From Mycolicibacterium sp. YH-1 (GTDB taxonomy: Bacteria > Actinomycetota > Actinomycetes > Mycobacteriales > Mycobacteriaceae): a DNA stretch of 64,000 bases. Both the position numbers and the translations under genes were made by a program. The first letter of the stretch is position 1, and each line of letters starts with the position of its first letter. Of this stretch, positions 1 to 7,748 are shown in pieces. The DNA lies in contig NZ_CP092915.1 in assembly GCF_022557175.1 (NCBI RefSeq), positions 6,696,001-6,760,000 of the forward strand. Direction: 5' to 3'. The notes under the pieces were generated by a model that saw only the letters and a program-made list of their open reading frames with translations, made no database searches and was not told where the DNA came from.

Positions 1-673
1 AATCCTGTGCGGCTTGCAGCGAATTGGTGGTCGCCTGTTGCGCGGCGGCCAATCTGCTCAGCATGTCGACCATGGCGTCGGATAACTCCTCGGCCTCCCT
101 CACACCCGTGACAGCCTCGATGTGTTCGGTGCCCTTGCCCAACCGCATCGTCTGCGCGGTCAGTCTGCGCAGGGGGCGGATCGCTGGACCCGCAAGCAAC
201 CAGCCAAGCCCACCGGCGACCAGCACGGTGAACACCCCAACGGCCGCATAGACCGGAATCCTGGCCGGGCTCAACAGAATACTGTCGGTTCTGATGCCCA
301 CCGACACGAGCACGCCACCCTGCTGGTCCATGGGGATGGTGCGCACCCGGTACTCGAGTCCGTTCACCTCAACCGAGGCCGTGCCGGTCGAGAGACGAGG
401 CAGCTGAAACCCGCGTTGAAACACCACCTGCCCCGACGAGCGCGACCGGCCGGTGGTCAGAACACCGCGGCTCGGATCGCTGAGCTGTTCGGGATACATG
501 CTGGCGTCGACGATCGAGTCGAGGCGCCGATCAAGTTGCACCGCATCGTTGTTGGCCAACACCACCGACGTCAGCACGGTGAAGACCGCCACCACGGCGG
601 AAGCCGCGGCCGCCGCCGCCAACGCGACCCGCGTTCGCAGCGACGCGGATCGGAGAAACCGTGGCCAGCGCAC
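1..673 (-). CDS. Two-component sensor histidine kinase, PrrB-like (partial, C-terminus beyond window)
   Basis: Reading the minus strand from a GTG that directly follows the stop of the response regulator gene gives about 224 residues without a stop up to the window edge. The N-terminus (VRWPRFLRSASLRTRVALA) leads into a first membrane helix at about residues 15-40. An extracytoplasmic domain of about 100 residues follows, then a second helix at about 145-165 and a HAMP-like linker (AGPAIRPLRRLTAQTMRLG). The dimerisation/phosphoacceptor and ATPase domains lie outside the window. This is the usual PrrB/MprB-type membrane kinase layout and it is a contiguous partner of the upstream regulator. 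The signal it senses is unknown; lying next to hemophores and mmpL11 it could respond to envelope or heme conditions, but that is inference. Confidence 0.88.
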   Translation of the reverse strand, partial: MRWPRFLRSASLRTRVALAAAAAASAVVAVFTVLTSVVLANNDAVQLDRRLDSIVDASMYPEQLSDPSRGVLTTGRSRSSGQVVFQRGFQLPRLSTGTASVEVNGLEYRVRTIPMDQQGGVLVSVGIRTDSILLSPARIPVYAAVGVFTVLVAGGLGWLLAGPAIRPLRRLTAQTMRLGKGTEHIEAVTGVREAEELSDAMVDMLSRLAAAQQATTNSLQAAQD

Positions 674-1432
674 CTACGGATCGTGGCGCAGGACGTAGCC
701 GATCCCGCGCACCGTGTGGATCACCCGGTTGTGCCCATCGCGTTCGAGCTTGCGCCGCAGGTAGCTGATGAACACGTCGGCGACGTTAGTGTCGACGTCG
801 AAGTCGTAGCCCCACACCAATTCCAGCAGACGCTGCCGGGACAACACCACGCCAGCGTTCTCGGCGAGGATCGCGAGCAGATCGAACTCCCGCTTGGTGA
901 GTTCGACGCGCTCACCGTCGACGAACACCAGCCGGCGCGCGGTGTCGATGGTGAGCGGACCGACTCGCATGGTGTCCGACGTCGGGTCCGAATGCGACGA
1001 CCGGCGCAAGAGAGCATGCAGGCGCGCGACGAGTTCACCGAGATCGAACGGTTTGGTCAGGTAGTCGTCGGCCCCGGCCTCAAGCCCGGCGATGCGGTCA
1101 TTGACCGTGTCGCGTGCCGACAGCACGCAGATGGGAATGTCGTTGCCGAGCGCACGAAGCGCGGTCACGACGGCCACGCCGTCGAGTTCGGGCATCTGCA
1201 CGTCGAGCACGAGCGCGTCGTGTGTCTCGGTGGAGAGCAGCCGCAACGCTTCCTTGCCGTTCGCCGCGACCCGAACGTCAAAACCGGAGTGCCGCAGTCC
1301 GCGGGAAACCGACGTCCTGACGTCCGGATCGTCGTCGACCATCAGGACCATCCGGCCCGAACCGTCCGTAGTGGACGGATCGGTGCCGGATTCCTCCCCC
1401 CTATTGGGAGGTGCCCCCTGCCGAACCGGCAC
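674..1432 (-). CDS. Two-component response regulator, OmpR/PhoB family, PrrA-like
   Basis: A receiver domain (about residues 29-145) has the acidic pocket VDDDPD, the phosphoacceptor Asp in [12 protein letters not shown], the switch residue in VLSAR and the Lys in YLTKPF. A C-terminal winged helix (about 155-250) contains [14 protein letters not shown] and [14 protein letters not shown]. The C-terminal half closely resembles mycobacterial PrrA. The kinase gene begins immediately at its stop codon, so the pair is co-transcribed. The start is uncertain. The GTG used here sits 5 bases after the hemophore stop, but the first 27 codons run through a CCTCCC/GGGAGG hairpin and look non-coding. An ATG at 1351 (MVLMVDDD) would give a complete receiver and may be the true start. 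Confidence 0.93.
   Translation of the reverse strand: MPVRQGAPPNRGEESGTDPSTTDGSGRMVLMVDDDPDVRTSVSRGLRHSGFDVRVAANGKEALRLLSTETHDALVLDVQMPELDGVAVVTALRALGNDIPICVLSARDTVNDRIAGLEAGADDYLTKPFDLGELVARLHALLRRSSHSDPTSDTMRVGPLTIDTARRLVFVDGERVELTKREFDLLAILAENAGVVLSRQRLLELVWGYDFDVDTNVADVFISYLRRKLERDGHNRVIHTVRGIGYVLRHDP
1393..1411. repeat. Short inverted repeat between hemophore and response regulator genes
   Basis: CCTCCC at 1393-1398 and GGGAGG at 1406-1411 form a small hairpin followed by GTGCCCCC. It lies between the hemophore stop (1438) and the first residues of the response regulator that look like real receiver sequence. It may be a short intergenic repeat or an attenuating stem-loop between two units of one operon. 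Whether it is a dispersed family in this genome cannot be seen from one copy. Confidence 0.45.
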
Positions 1433-1437
1433 GGGGA

Positions 1438-1821
1438 TTACGGAATTGCAGGCGCAGGTGCCGTGCCGCAGCGGTTCTTGAGATCGACCAGCGGCTGGCG
1501 GATGCCCGTCAGCTCGGCCTTCACCTGGGGGTTGTTGTTCAGGTAGGTCGAGACCTCTTCGCGGATGTCCTCGCGCTGCTTACCCTCGAGGCTCGTGAAG
1601 AACCAGTTCACGTCGGGATGGGTGAACAGGTACGCCGATGTCGAGGCCGACACGCCTGCGGCCACACCGGCCAGATCTGCCGCCGTGCAGTTCGGCGGGT
1701 TGAGAGCCGGGTCGTCGGCCATGGCAGACGGGATGGCACCGAACAGCATCGCACCGGCGATCGCGCCAGCGCTCGCGACGCCAGCAACCGCACGCCGCCG
1801 ACCAATGGTCGAGAGCAACAT
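1438..1821 (-). CDS. Secreted hemophore-family heme-binding protein (Rv0203-like)
   Basis: A protein of 127 residues. ATG 1821 is chosen because AAAGGAG lies 7 bases upstream. Residues 1-37 form a Sec signal peptide with a twin-Arg-like basic start ([14 protein letters not shown]), a hydrophobic core and an AMA cleavage site. The mature part has two cysteines ([10 protein letters not shown] near its start, LKNRCGTAP near the end), likely a disulfide, and the helical pattern [19 protein letters not shown] typical of mycobacterial hemophores. Rv0203 of M. tuberculosis passes heme to MmpL3 and MmpL11, and mmpL11 is close by. It is followed after 5 bases by the two-component system and may share its transcript. 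Heme binding is inferred from family and location. Confidence 0.85.
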   Translation of the reverse strand: MLLSTIGRRRAVAGVASAGAIAGAMLFGAIPSAMADDPALNPPNCTAADLAGVAAGVSASTSAYLFTHPDVNWFFTSLEGKQREDIREEVSTYLNNNPQVKAELTGIRQPLVDLKNRCGTAPAPAIP

Positions 1822-1993
1822 GATCAAGCTCCTTTATCGAATACTGAGAGGCCGTAACCACGGACGGTTACCGACACAGAAAAGCTAAGCAGAATCGGCG
1901 AAGACTTTCTCCCCTTGCGGTCAACCAATCTTCCTGACGCCCAAAACCCCAGTTCAACGTGTTGGCGGGGAGTCTGGGACGCGTCGCCGAAAG

Positions 1994-2590
1994 CTAGCCC
2001 GCGGCGGTCGCGGCGGTTGTGGCGGGGCCAGGCAGCGGGCCGGCGCCCTGGCGGCCTACCGATGCCGGCGGCCGCGACGCCGGCAGACCGGCTCCCGGGA
2101 TGCCGACGGTCTGAGCCGACCCGAGCGCTCCTGGCAAACTTCCCGAGGCCGCGCCCTGTAGTGCGTCGGCCTGTGACTGCGCGCCCTGCATCAGGCCCAT
2201 TAGCTGCGGCAGCGTGAGCGGAAGCTTGCAGCGCGACGACAGCACGACGAGGGGTTGCTGCAACTGCTGCATGTCCTTGCCGGCCTGCGGGTTGGCGTCG
2301 AAGTACGTCTTGAGCGCCGCCAATGACGCAGGACCCGCTTGCTGCTTCGATATGGTCGTCAGCGCTGTGTTGGTCTCCGGATGCGCGTCCAGGTAATTAC
2401 CCGTGGACGTTGCGACCGAGCCCAACGTCTTGGCGACCTCGCTGGCCGCGCACGGATCGAGTGCGGCGGTGGCCGATGGGGCGGCCAGACCGCCCGGAAC
2501 GGCCAGTGCGACGAAGGCAGCACCGCCCGCCGCAGTTACAGCGAACGCTCCGAAGAGTCCTCGTCGCGCACGCTCAGATGTGCTTCCCAT
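1994..2590 (-). CDS. Second secreted hemophore-family protein with Pro/Gly-rich tail
   Basis: A protein of 198 residues starting at ATG 2590 with GAGGAG about 8 bases upstream. A signal peptide (about residues 1-42, ending ATAALDPC) is followed by a domain like that of the neighbouring hemophore: an early Cys (DPCAASEV), VATSTGNYLDAHPETN, and a second Cys (SSRCKLPLTLPQ). The last 75 residues are low-complexity and Gly/Pro/Ala-rich (IPGAGLPASRPPASVG), unlike the shorter paralogue. It is probably a duplicated, extended secreted heme-binding protein acting with MmpL11, which is encoded divergently from 2860. The function of the tail is unknown; it could anchor the protein in the envelope. Confidence 0.82.
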   Translation of the reverse strand: MGSTSERARRGLFGAFAVTAAGGAAFVALAVPGGLAAPSATAALDPCAASEVAKTLGSVATSTGNYLDAHPETNTALTTISKQQAGPASLAALKTYFDANPQAGKDMQQLQQPLVVLSSRCKLPLTLPQLMGLMQGAQSQADALQGAASGSLPGALGSAQTVGIPGAGLPASRPPASVGRQGAGPLPGPATTAATAAG

Positions 2591-2859
2591 GGCTGGCTCC
2601 TCACGGTTCGCGCAGGTCTCCTACCCGCACAAACCCTTGATATCGGCGGCAATCTGATCCCCGACCCGAGACCGCACTCGGCCATCCTGCCATCGCGGCG
2701 GGCCACCGGCACAATCCGCACAGCAAATTCGCAGGTCAACAAGATCGCGGGCCGACCAATGCGGTCGCTCCTGGCGAAGCCGGTCACCCTACCCCACCCT
2801 GCGGTACGCTCCAGCTACGAAACGCCGCGAGAAGGCCGAGGTTCGTCATACAGCAGTTC

Positions 2860-5844
2860 ATGATGCGCTTGAGTAGCAATCTGCGCAGATATCGCTGGGC
2901 GGTCTTCGCGGTGTGGCTGCTCCTCCTATTGCCGTCGATATACCTGTCACTCAGCCAGGCCGGCAATCTCACCGGCGGCGGCTTCGAGGTCGCAGGATCG
3001 CAGTCCCTTAACGTCGAGCGGCAGGTCGAGGACCACTACCCCGATCAGGGCGCATCACCTCTGGCATTGGTCGCCGCGCCGCGCGCGGACGCGTCATATG
3101 AGGATATGAACGCCGCCGTGGCGCAGCTCGAGCGCATCGCTGCCGCGGAGCCCCGCGTCACGATCGTCCCGAACCCGCAGCAGCCACCACCCCGGCCCGA
3201 CCGCCCCTACGTCGTGTCCCTGCAGACGGGTTTCGACGCGGGCAGCACCGACGTCGCCAAGCAGTTGCGCAAAGCGGTCGGCGTCGACGGGGACCAACCC
3301 GGACAGACGGAGAACGGAAAGGTCCGGCTCTACGTCATCGGGCAGGGCGCGTTGGGTGCCGCCGCAAGTGAGGCCACCAAGCACGATGTCGCGCAGGCCG
3401 AGAAGTGGAATCTGCCGATCGTCATGATCGTGCTGCTTGCCGTCTTCGGGTCGCTGGCCGCCGCTGCGCTTCCGCTGCTTCTGGGCGTGTGCACCGTCGC
3501 CGTGACGATGGGGCTGGTCTTCCTGCTGTCGATGGTGACGACGATGTCGGTGTTCGTGACATCGACGGTGTCGATGTTCGGTATCGCGCTGGCGGTGGAC
3601 TACTCGCTGTTCATCCTCATGCGCTTCCGAGAGGAACTGCGCGCAGGCCGTGACGCCGATCAGGCGGCCGACGCGGCGATGGGCACCTCGGGCCTGGCGG
3701 TACTGCTGTCCGGTCTGACGGTTATCGCGTCGGTGACGGGCATCTACCTCATCAACACGCCCGTGCTGTCATCGATGGCGACCGGCGCGATCCTGGCCGT
3801 CGCGGTCGCCGTGTTGACGTCGACCACTCTGACCCCGGCTGTGCTGCGAACTTTCGGCAAGGCCGCCGCGAAGAGGTCGACCTACCTTCATATGTCCCGC
3901 CGGCCGGACACCACGCAGTCGCGGTTCTGGACCCGCTGGGTCACCGGGGTGATGAGACGTCCCTGGCTTTCGGCGATCGCGGCCACCATCTGCCTGCTGA
4001 CGCTGGCCGCCCCGGCGTTCGCAATGACCCTGGGCAACAGTTTGCAGCGACAGTTCGATCCCACGCACGAGATCCGCGGCGGTATCAACGCGGCGGCCGA
4101 TGCGCTCGGGCCTGGCGCGCTGGGGCCGATCCGGGTGCTGGTGACGTTCCCCGAAGGCAGCGCCAACGAACCCCAGAACGCCGCCACCCTGACCGCAGTC
4201 GAGGCACGGATCGCCGAGGCGCCGTATGTGGTGAACGTGTCGCCCGCCGTGTTCGGGGACGACAATCGCAGCGCCCTGGTGTCGGTCGTGCTGTCGATCG
4301 ACCCCGAGGAGATGGGCGCCCGCGACACCATCGACTGGATGCGAGCCAATCTGCCCGAGGCCGCCGGTGATCGCGCGCATATAGATGTCGGCGGACCGAC
4401 CGCCCTGCTCAAGGACTTCGACGATCGGGTGGCGGACACCCAACCCCTGGTGTTCGCGTTCGTGGCGTTCATCGCGTTCGTGATGTTGCTGATCTCGATC
4501 AGATCGGTGTTCCTGGCCTTCAAGGGCGTGCTGATGACGGTGCTCTCGGTGGCCGCCGCGTACGGCAGCCTCGTCGTCGTCTTCGAGTGGGGGTGGTTCG
4601 AGTCCCTCGGATTCGAACCGCTGACGTCGCTGGACAGCACCATCCCGCCGCTGGTCCTTGCGATGACCTTCGGGTTGTCGATGGACTACGAGATCTTCCT
4701 GCTGACCCGCATCCGCGAGCGTTTCGTCCAGACCAAGAACACCCGGGATGCAGTCGCGTACGGCGTGAGCACCAGTGCCCGCACCATCACCAGCGCGGCG
4801 CTCATCATGATCGCGGTGTTCATCGGCTTCGCATTCGCGGGGATGCCGCTCGTGGCACAGCTCGGCGTGGCCTGCGCCGTGGCGATCGCCGTCGACGCCA
4901 CGGTGGTGCGGCTGGTCCTGGTGCCTGCGTTGATGGCGATGTTCGCCGAATGGAACTGGTGGCTGCCGCGCTGGCTGGACCGGATCCTGCCGTCGGTGGA
5001 CTTCGAGAAGCCGCTACCCAAGATCGACATCGGCGACCTCGTGATCATCCCGGAGAACATCTCCGAGCTGGGTCCGTCCGGCTCCGATATCCGTACCGTC
5101 GTCAAGTCGGCGGCCAAGCTGAAGACCCTTGCGCCGCAGGCGATCATCGTCGCGGACCCGCTGGCGTTCAGCGGTTGCGGACCGCTTGCGGTCAAGGGCT
5201 GCGACACGCCCGTCGCGCTGGCCGGTTCAGTGGTCCGGGTAAAGACTCCCAGCGACAACGGCGGCGGCGTGGCCAGCGCAACCCGCGCCGAGGCCCGCAC
5301 CGTGCGGATCAGCTTGCGCGGTGGTGCCGGTTCGGGTCGAGCAGGAGGCAAGGCTGCGCCCAGAACCGTCCACCCGGTGACGCTGTGGCGGGGACGACTG
5401 GCGGTCGCACTCGATGCACTGCAGACCGCCGCAGACGCCGAGGCGCCCGTGGTGGAGCGCCGCAGGCCGATGGAGACCACCAACGTTCTGCTGCCCACCG
5501 GCGACCGGCTTCAGATCCCCACCGGAGCCGAGACGCTGCGACTCAAGAGCTATCTCGTGATGTCGCGGAACACCACGCGGGACTTCAGCGAGTTCGCCGA
5601 TCTGATCGACTCCATGGAGACCCCAACTGCAGCGGAAGTCTTAACCCGCATCGACCGGTACTACGCTGGTCAGCGCTCGAGGAAGCAGTGGGTCGCCACG
5701 CAGCTGATTCGCCGCCTGTCCGATCCGCAACCGTCGGATCATGACGACGAGAGCGCGTCTGACCCGGCAGCAGTGGCAGACTGGGAGCGTGTCAGGGCGC
5801 GCTGCCTGGAAGTGGCAGTGGCGATGCTGGAGGAGGCGAGGTGA
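2860..5844 (+). CDS. mmpL11: MmpL11 family RND membrane transporter
   Basis: A protein of 994 residues (the M. tuberculosis protein is slightly shorter). The first membrane helix is at about residues 13-32. A periplasmic porter domain and a helix bundle (about 185-350) follow, and then a second porter domain and bundle (about 530-680). The Asp-Tyr pairs of MmpL proton relays are present at D247-Y248 (DYSLFILMRF) and D609-Y610 (DYEIFLLTRI). The last 300 residues form a soluble cytosolic domain, as in MmpL11. Known MmpL11 proteins export mycolic-acid-containing storage and wax-ester lipids and have been linked to heme uptake. Adjacent start codons lie at 2860 and 2863. It overlaps the next gene by four bases (GTGA), so the two are translationally coupled. 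Identity also rests on the flanking hemophores and zmp1. Confidence 0.95.
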   Translation: MMRLSSNLRRYRWAVFAVWLLLLLPSIYLSLSQAGNLTGGGFEVAGSQSLNVERQVEDHYPDQGASPLALVAAPRADASYEDMNAAVAQLERIAAAEPRVTIVPNPQQPPPRPDRPYVVSLQTGFDAGSTDVAKQLRKAVGVDGDQPGQTENGKVRLYVIGQGALGAAASEATKHDVAQAEKWNLPIVMIVLLAVFGSLAAAALPLLLGVCTVAVTMGLVFLLSMVTTMSVFVTSTVSMFGIALAVDYSLFILMRFREELRAGRDADQAADAAMGTSGLAVLLSGLTVIASVTGIYLINTPVLSSMATGAILAVAVAVLTSTTLTPAVLRTFGKAAAKRSTYLHMSRRPDTTQSRFWTRWVTGVMRRPWLSAIAATICLLTLAAPAFAMTLGNSLQRQFDPTHEIRGGINAAADALGPGALGPIRVLVTFPEGSANEPQNAATLTAVEARIAEAPYVVNVSPAVFGDDNRSALVSVVLSIDPEEMGARDTIDWMRANLPEAAGDRAHIDVGGPTALLKDFDDRVADTQPLVFAFVAFIAFVMLLISIRSVFLAFKGVLMTVLSVAAAYGSLVVVFEWGWFESLGFEPLTSLDSTIPPLVLAMTFGLSMDYEIFLLTRIRERFVQTKNTRDAVAYGVSTSARTITSAALIMIAVFIGFAFAGMPLVAQLGVACAVAIAVDATVVRLVLVPALMAMFAEWNWWLPRWLDRILPSVDFEKPLPKIDIGDLVIIPENISELGPSGSDIRTVVKSAAKLKTLAPQAIIVADPLAFSGCGPLAVKGCDTPVALAGSVVRVKTPSDNGGGVASATRAEARTVRISLRGGAGSGRAGGKAAPRTVHPVTLWRGRLAVALDALQTAADAEAPVVERRRPMETTNVLLPTGDRLQIPTGAETLRLKSYLVMSRNTTRDFSEFADLIDSMETPTAAEVLTRIDRYYAGQRSRKQWVATQLIRRLSDPQPSDHDDESASDPAAVADWERVRARCLEVAVAMLEEAR

Positions 5845-6380
5845 CGTTGAGTTCCGACGTGCGGGACACGCATGACGACGCCGCGCCCGGCCGTCCGACC
5901 CCGGTCCCGGACCCGGCGGCGGCACCGCGGCGTCGACAGACCGACAGTCGCCCCGTCGAGTTCTGGCCGACGTCATCGATCCGTGCGGCGCTGGAAACCG
6001 ACGATCTCAACGTGTGGCAACGCATCGTCGTCGCCGTCAAGCGTGACCCCTACGGCCGTACCGCGCGACAGGTCGAGGAGGTCCTGCACTCCGCACCTCC
6101 GCAGGGTGTCTCCAAGGCGCTGGCCGAGGTCCTGCTTCGCGCCCGCGCGAACCTCGAGGCCAACGAGTGCGCAGAGGTCGGCCGCCACGTGCGCCTTCTT
6201 CTGGAGCGCTCCGGTCTGGGCCAGCAGGAGTTCGCGTCGCGGATCGGACTGCCGAATGAGGAATTCGGCTCCTACCTCGAGGGCCGCGACTGCCCGGCCG
6301 CGTCACTGATGATTCGTATGCGCCGGCTGTCGGACCGGTTCTCCAAGATCCACGACGAGCGCACCGGTCGCACCGGCTGA
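5841..6380 (+). CDS. Conserved small protein with C-terminal helix-turn-helix (Rv0201c-like)
   Basis: A protein of 179 residues whose GTG start overlaps the mmpL11 stop, with a strong GGAGGAGG-type ribosome site inside the end of mmpL11. The N-terminal 45 residues are polar and probably disordered. The middle (about 50-110) is helical, and residues about 115-165 (LLLERSGLGQQEFASRIGLP then YLEGRDCPAAS) resemble a Cro/XRE-type helix-turn-helix. It matches in position and size the conserved hypothetical that follows mmpL11 in M. tuberculosis. It may regulate DNA or act as a protein adaptor for MmpL11; the sequence does not decide. Confidence 0.85.
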   Translation: MTLSSDVRDTHDDAAPGRPTPVPDPAAAPRRRQTDSRPVEFWPTSSIRAALETDDLNVWQRIVVAVKRDPYGRTARQVEEVLHSAPPQGVSKALAEVLLRARANLEANECAEVGRHVRLLLERSGLGQQEFASRIGLPNEEFGSYLEGRDCPAASLMIRMRRLSDRFSKIHDERTGRTG

Positions 6381-6398
6381 TTTCTCTGACGCCGGCGA

Positions 6399-7088
6399 TC
6401 AGCGGGCGTTGATCGGCGAGACGTCGACCACCAACCACTTGCCGCTGGCCTTGGTCAGCGCCACCCGCAACGCCAGCACCGCCACGTCCTGCGGCTTGCC
6501 CGGCGCGTTCTGCGTACCCCGCATCACCACCGCGACGCTGGCGGCCTCCGGGCCGATGGCCTCCACGCCAGCCGAGATCGTGGACGCCTGCCCTGAGACG
6601 TTCCTGCTCGTGAGTTCCTTTGCCACCGACTCGAATTCGGCGCGGTAGGCCTGCGCTCGCTCGGACGTCATCAGATCTGCCGCCCGGTTGATCGATGCGT
6701 TCGGGTCCTGCGGGGTGAACGTGGCCGAAGCCTCCGCGACGCTGCTTGCGATGCCCACCACCTCGGTGATGTCGACGCGCATGGCACGGTCCGGCGCCGT
6801 CCACTGTGTGTAGCCGACCGCGACGGCGGCCACCAGCGCCACCGCCGCCAGACCGACTACGGCCAGACGCAGCACGGGTCCGTCGTCGTCGGTACCGATC
6901 GTCACACCGTCACGCCGGTACAGCACGAAGTCGACGATCATGCCCTGCACGATCAACAGTGCCGCCACCGAGCACACCGACACCCACCACAGCGGCCACG
7001 ACAGAGCGGCCCCCACATAGACCAGAGCGGCGATGGCGGCCAGCGGGGCCAGCACGTCGACCGCGGCGACCCGCAGTGCATTCCTCAT
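6399..7088 (-). CDS. Mce-associated-type membrane protein (Rv0200-like)
   Basis: A protein of 229 residues starting at ATG 7088, which overlaps the stop of the upstream gene (ATGA). Three hydrophobic segments are visible: about residues 10-32 (VLAPLAAIAALVYVG), 38-58 and 80-102. An extracytoplasmic C-terminal domain of about 120 residues follows (DPNASINRAADLMTSERA), resembling the stalk domain of Mce-associated membrane proteins. This family usually supports Mce lipid importers or other envelope complexes. No mce genes lie in the window, so the partner is unknown. It forms a two-gene operon with the neighbour at 7085-7690 and is convergent with the mmpL11 operon. Confidence 0.85.
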   Translation of the reverse strand: MRNALRVAAVDVLAPLAAIAALVYVGAALSWPLWWVSVCSVAALLIVQGMIVDFVLYRRDGVTIGTDDDGPVLRLAVVGLAAVALVAAVAVGYTQWTAPDRAMRVDITEVVGIASSVAEASATFTPQDPNASINRAADLMTSERAQAYRAEFESVAKELTSRNVSGQASTISAGVEAIGPEAASVAVVMRGTQNAPGKPQDVAVLALRVALTKASGKWLVVDVSPINAR

Positions 7089-7690
7089 CGCAGGGACTCC
7101 AGCCGCGAGATCAGCAGCTTGCCGTCCACGTCGGAGACCCCGAGGCGCAGATTCCAGCGCACGGGGCGCGGTTCGGTGCCGCCTGCGTTCTGGCTCATCG
7201 ACGTCGCGACCACGAGCACCGTGTCGGTGCGTGAGGCCACCGTGGACAGTTCGGGCTGCGGTGGCGCTCCGGCCGGGCCGGGAAGCTGGTGGTAGAGCGA
7301 TTCGATCGACACCGACTCGACCTGGCCGGTGGTCTGCGACTGCAACTTCGCCACCAGCTGCTTGAACGGCTCGACGGTGCTCTCGAAGTCGGCGTTCAGC
7401 TGGCCGACGGTCCCGCTGTGCAGTGTGCGCAGGCTGTCGTCGATCGAGTCCTTGTCCATGTTGATCAGGACGGTGGTCCAATCGGCGGCGGTCCGCAGGA
7501 CGTCGGTCTGGTAGGTGCGCTCGGCGACATCGCTGCGGTGACCCGACCAGATCATGAACGCCAGGACAGCGGCCACCACCGCTACAAGCCCCAGTACCAC
7601 CGACCCGATCCCGTAACCGCTGAGTCCGCCGCCGTCGTTCTCGGCCTGCTCCACCTTGACGGTCTGCTCCACCGTGACCTCGTCGGGCAT
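7085..7690 (-). CDS. Mce-associated-type single-pass membrane protein (Rv0199-like)
   Basis: A protein of 201 residues. ATG 7690 is preferred because it begins MPDEVTVEQTVKVEQ, directly before an acidic cytosolic stretch; any upstream extension would run into the divergent zmp1 promoter. One membrane helix lies at about residues 33-55 (GSVVLGLVAVVAAVLAFMIW). An exported domain with the arrangement seen in Mce-associated proteins follows (VLRTAADWTTVLINMDKD). It is translationally coupled to the next gene by a four-base overlap. Function is inferred only from fold type and pairing. Confidence 0.85.
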   Translation of the reverse strand: MPDEVTVEQTVKVEQAENDGGGLSGYGIGSVVLGLVAVVAAVLAFMIWSGHRSDVAERTYQTDVLRTAADWTTVLINMDKDSIDDSLRTLHSGTVGQLNADFESTVEPFKQLVAKLQSQTTGQVESVSIESLYHQLPGPAGAPPQPELSTVASRTDTVLVVATSMSQNAGGTEPRPVRWNLRLGVSDVDGKLLISRLESLR

Positions 7691-7748
7691 GGCGTGAGGG
7701 TACCCGGCGCCACGGCACGCACTTGCCAGGCGATGGCAGGATGGCGGA

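Noticed and set aside
122..1546. Long open frame of 474 codons on the plus strand
   Set aside because: It runs opposite the kinase and response regulator, which have clear domains. The product is Arg/His-rich low-information sequence typical of antisense frames in GC-rich genes.
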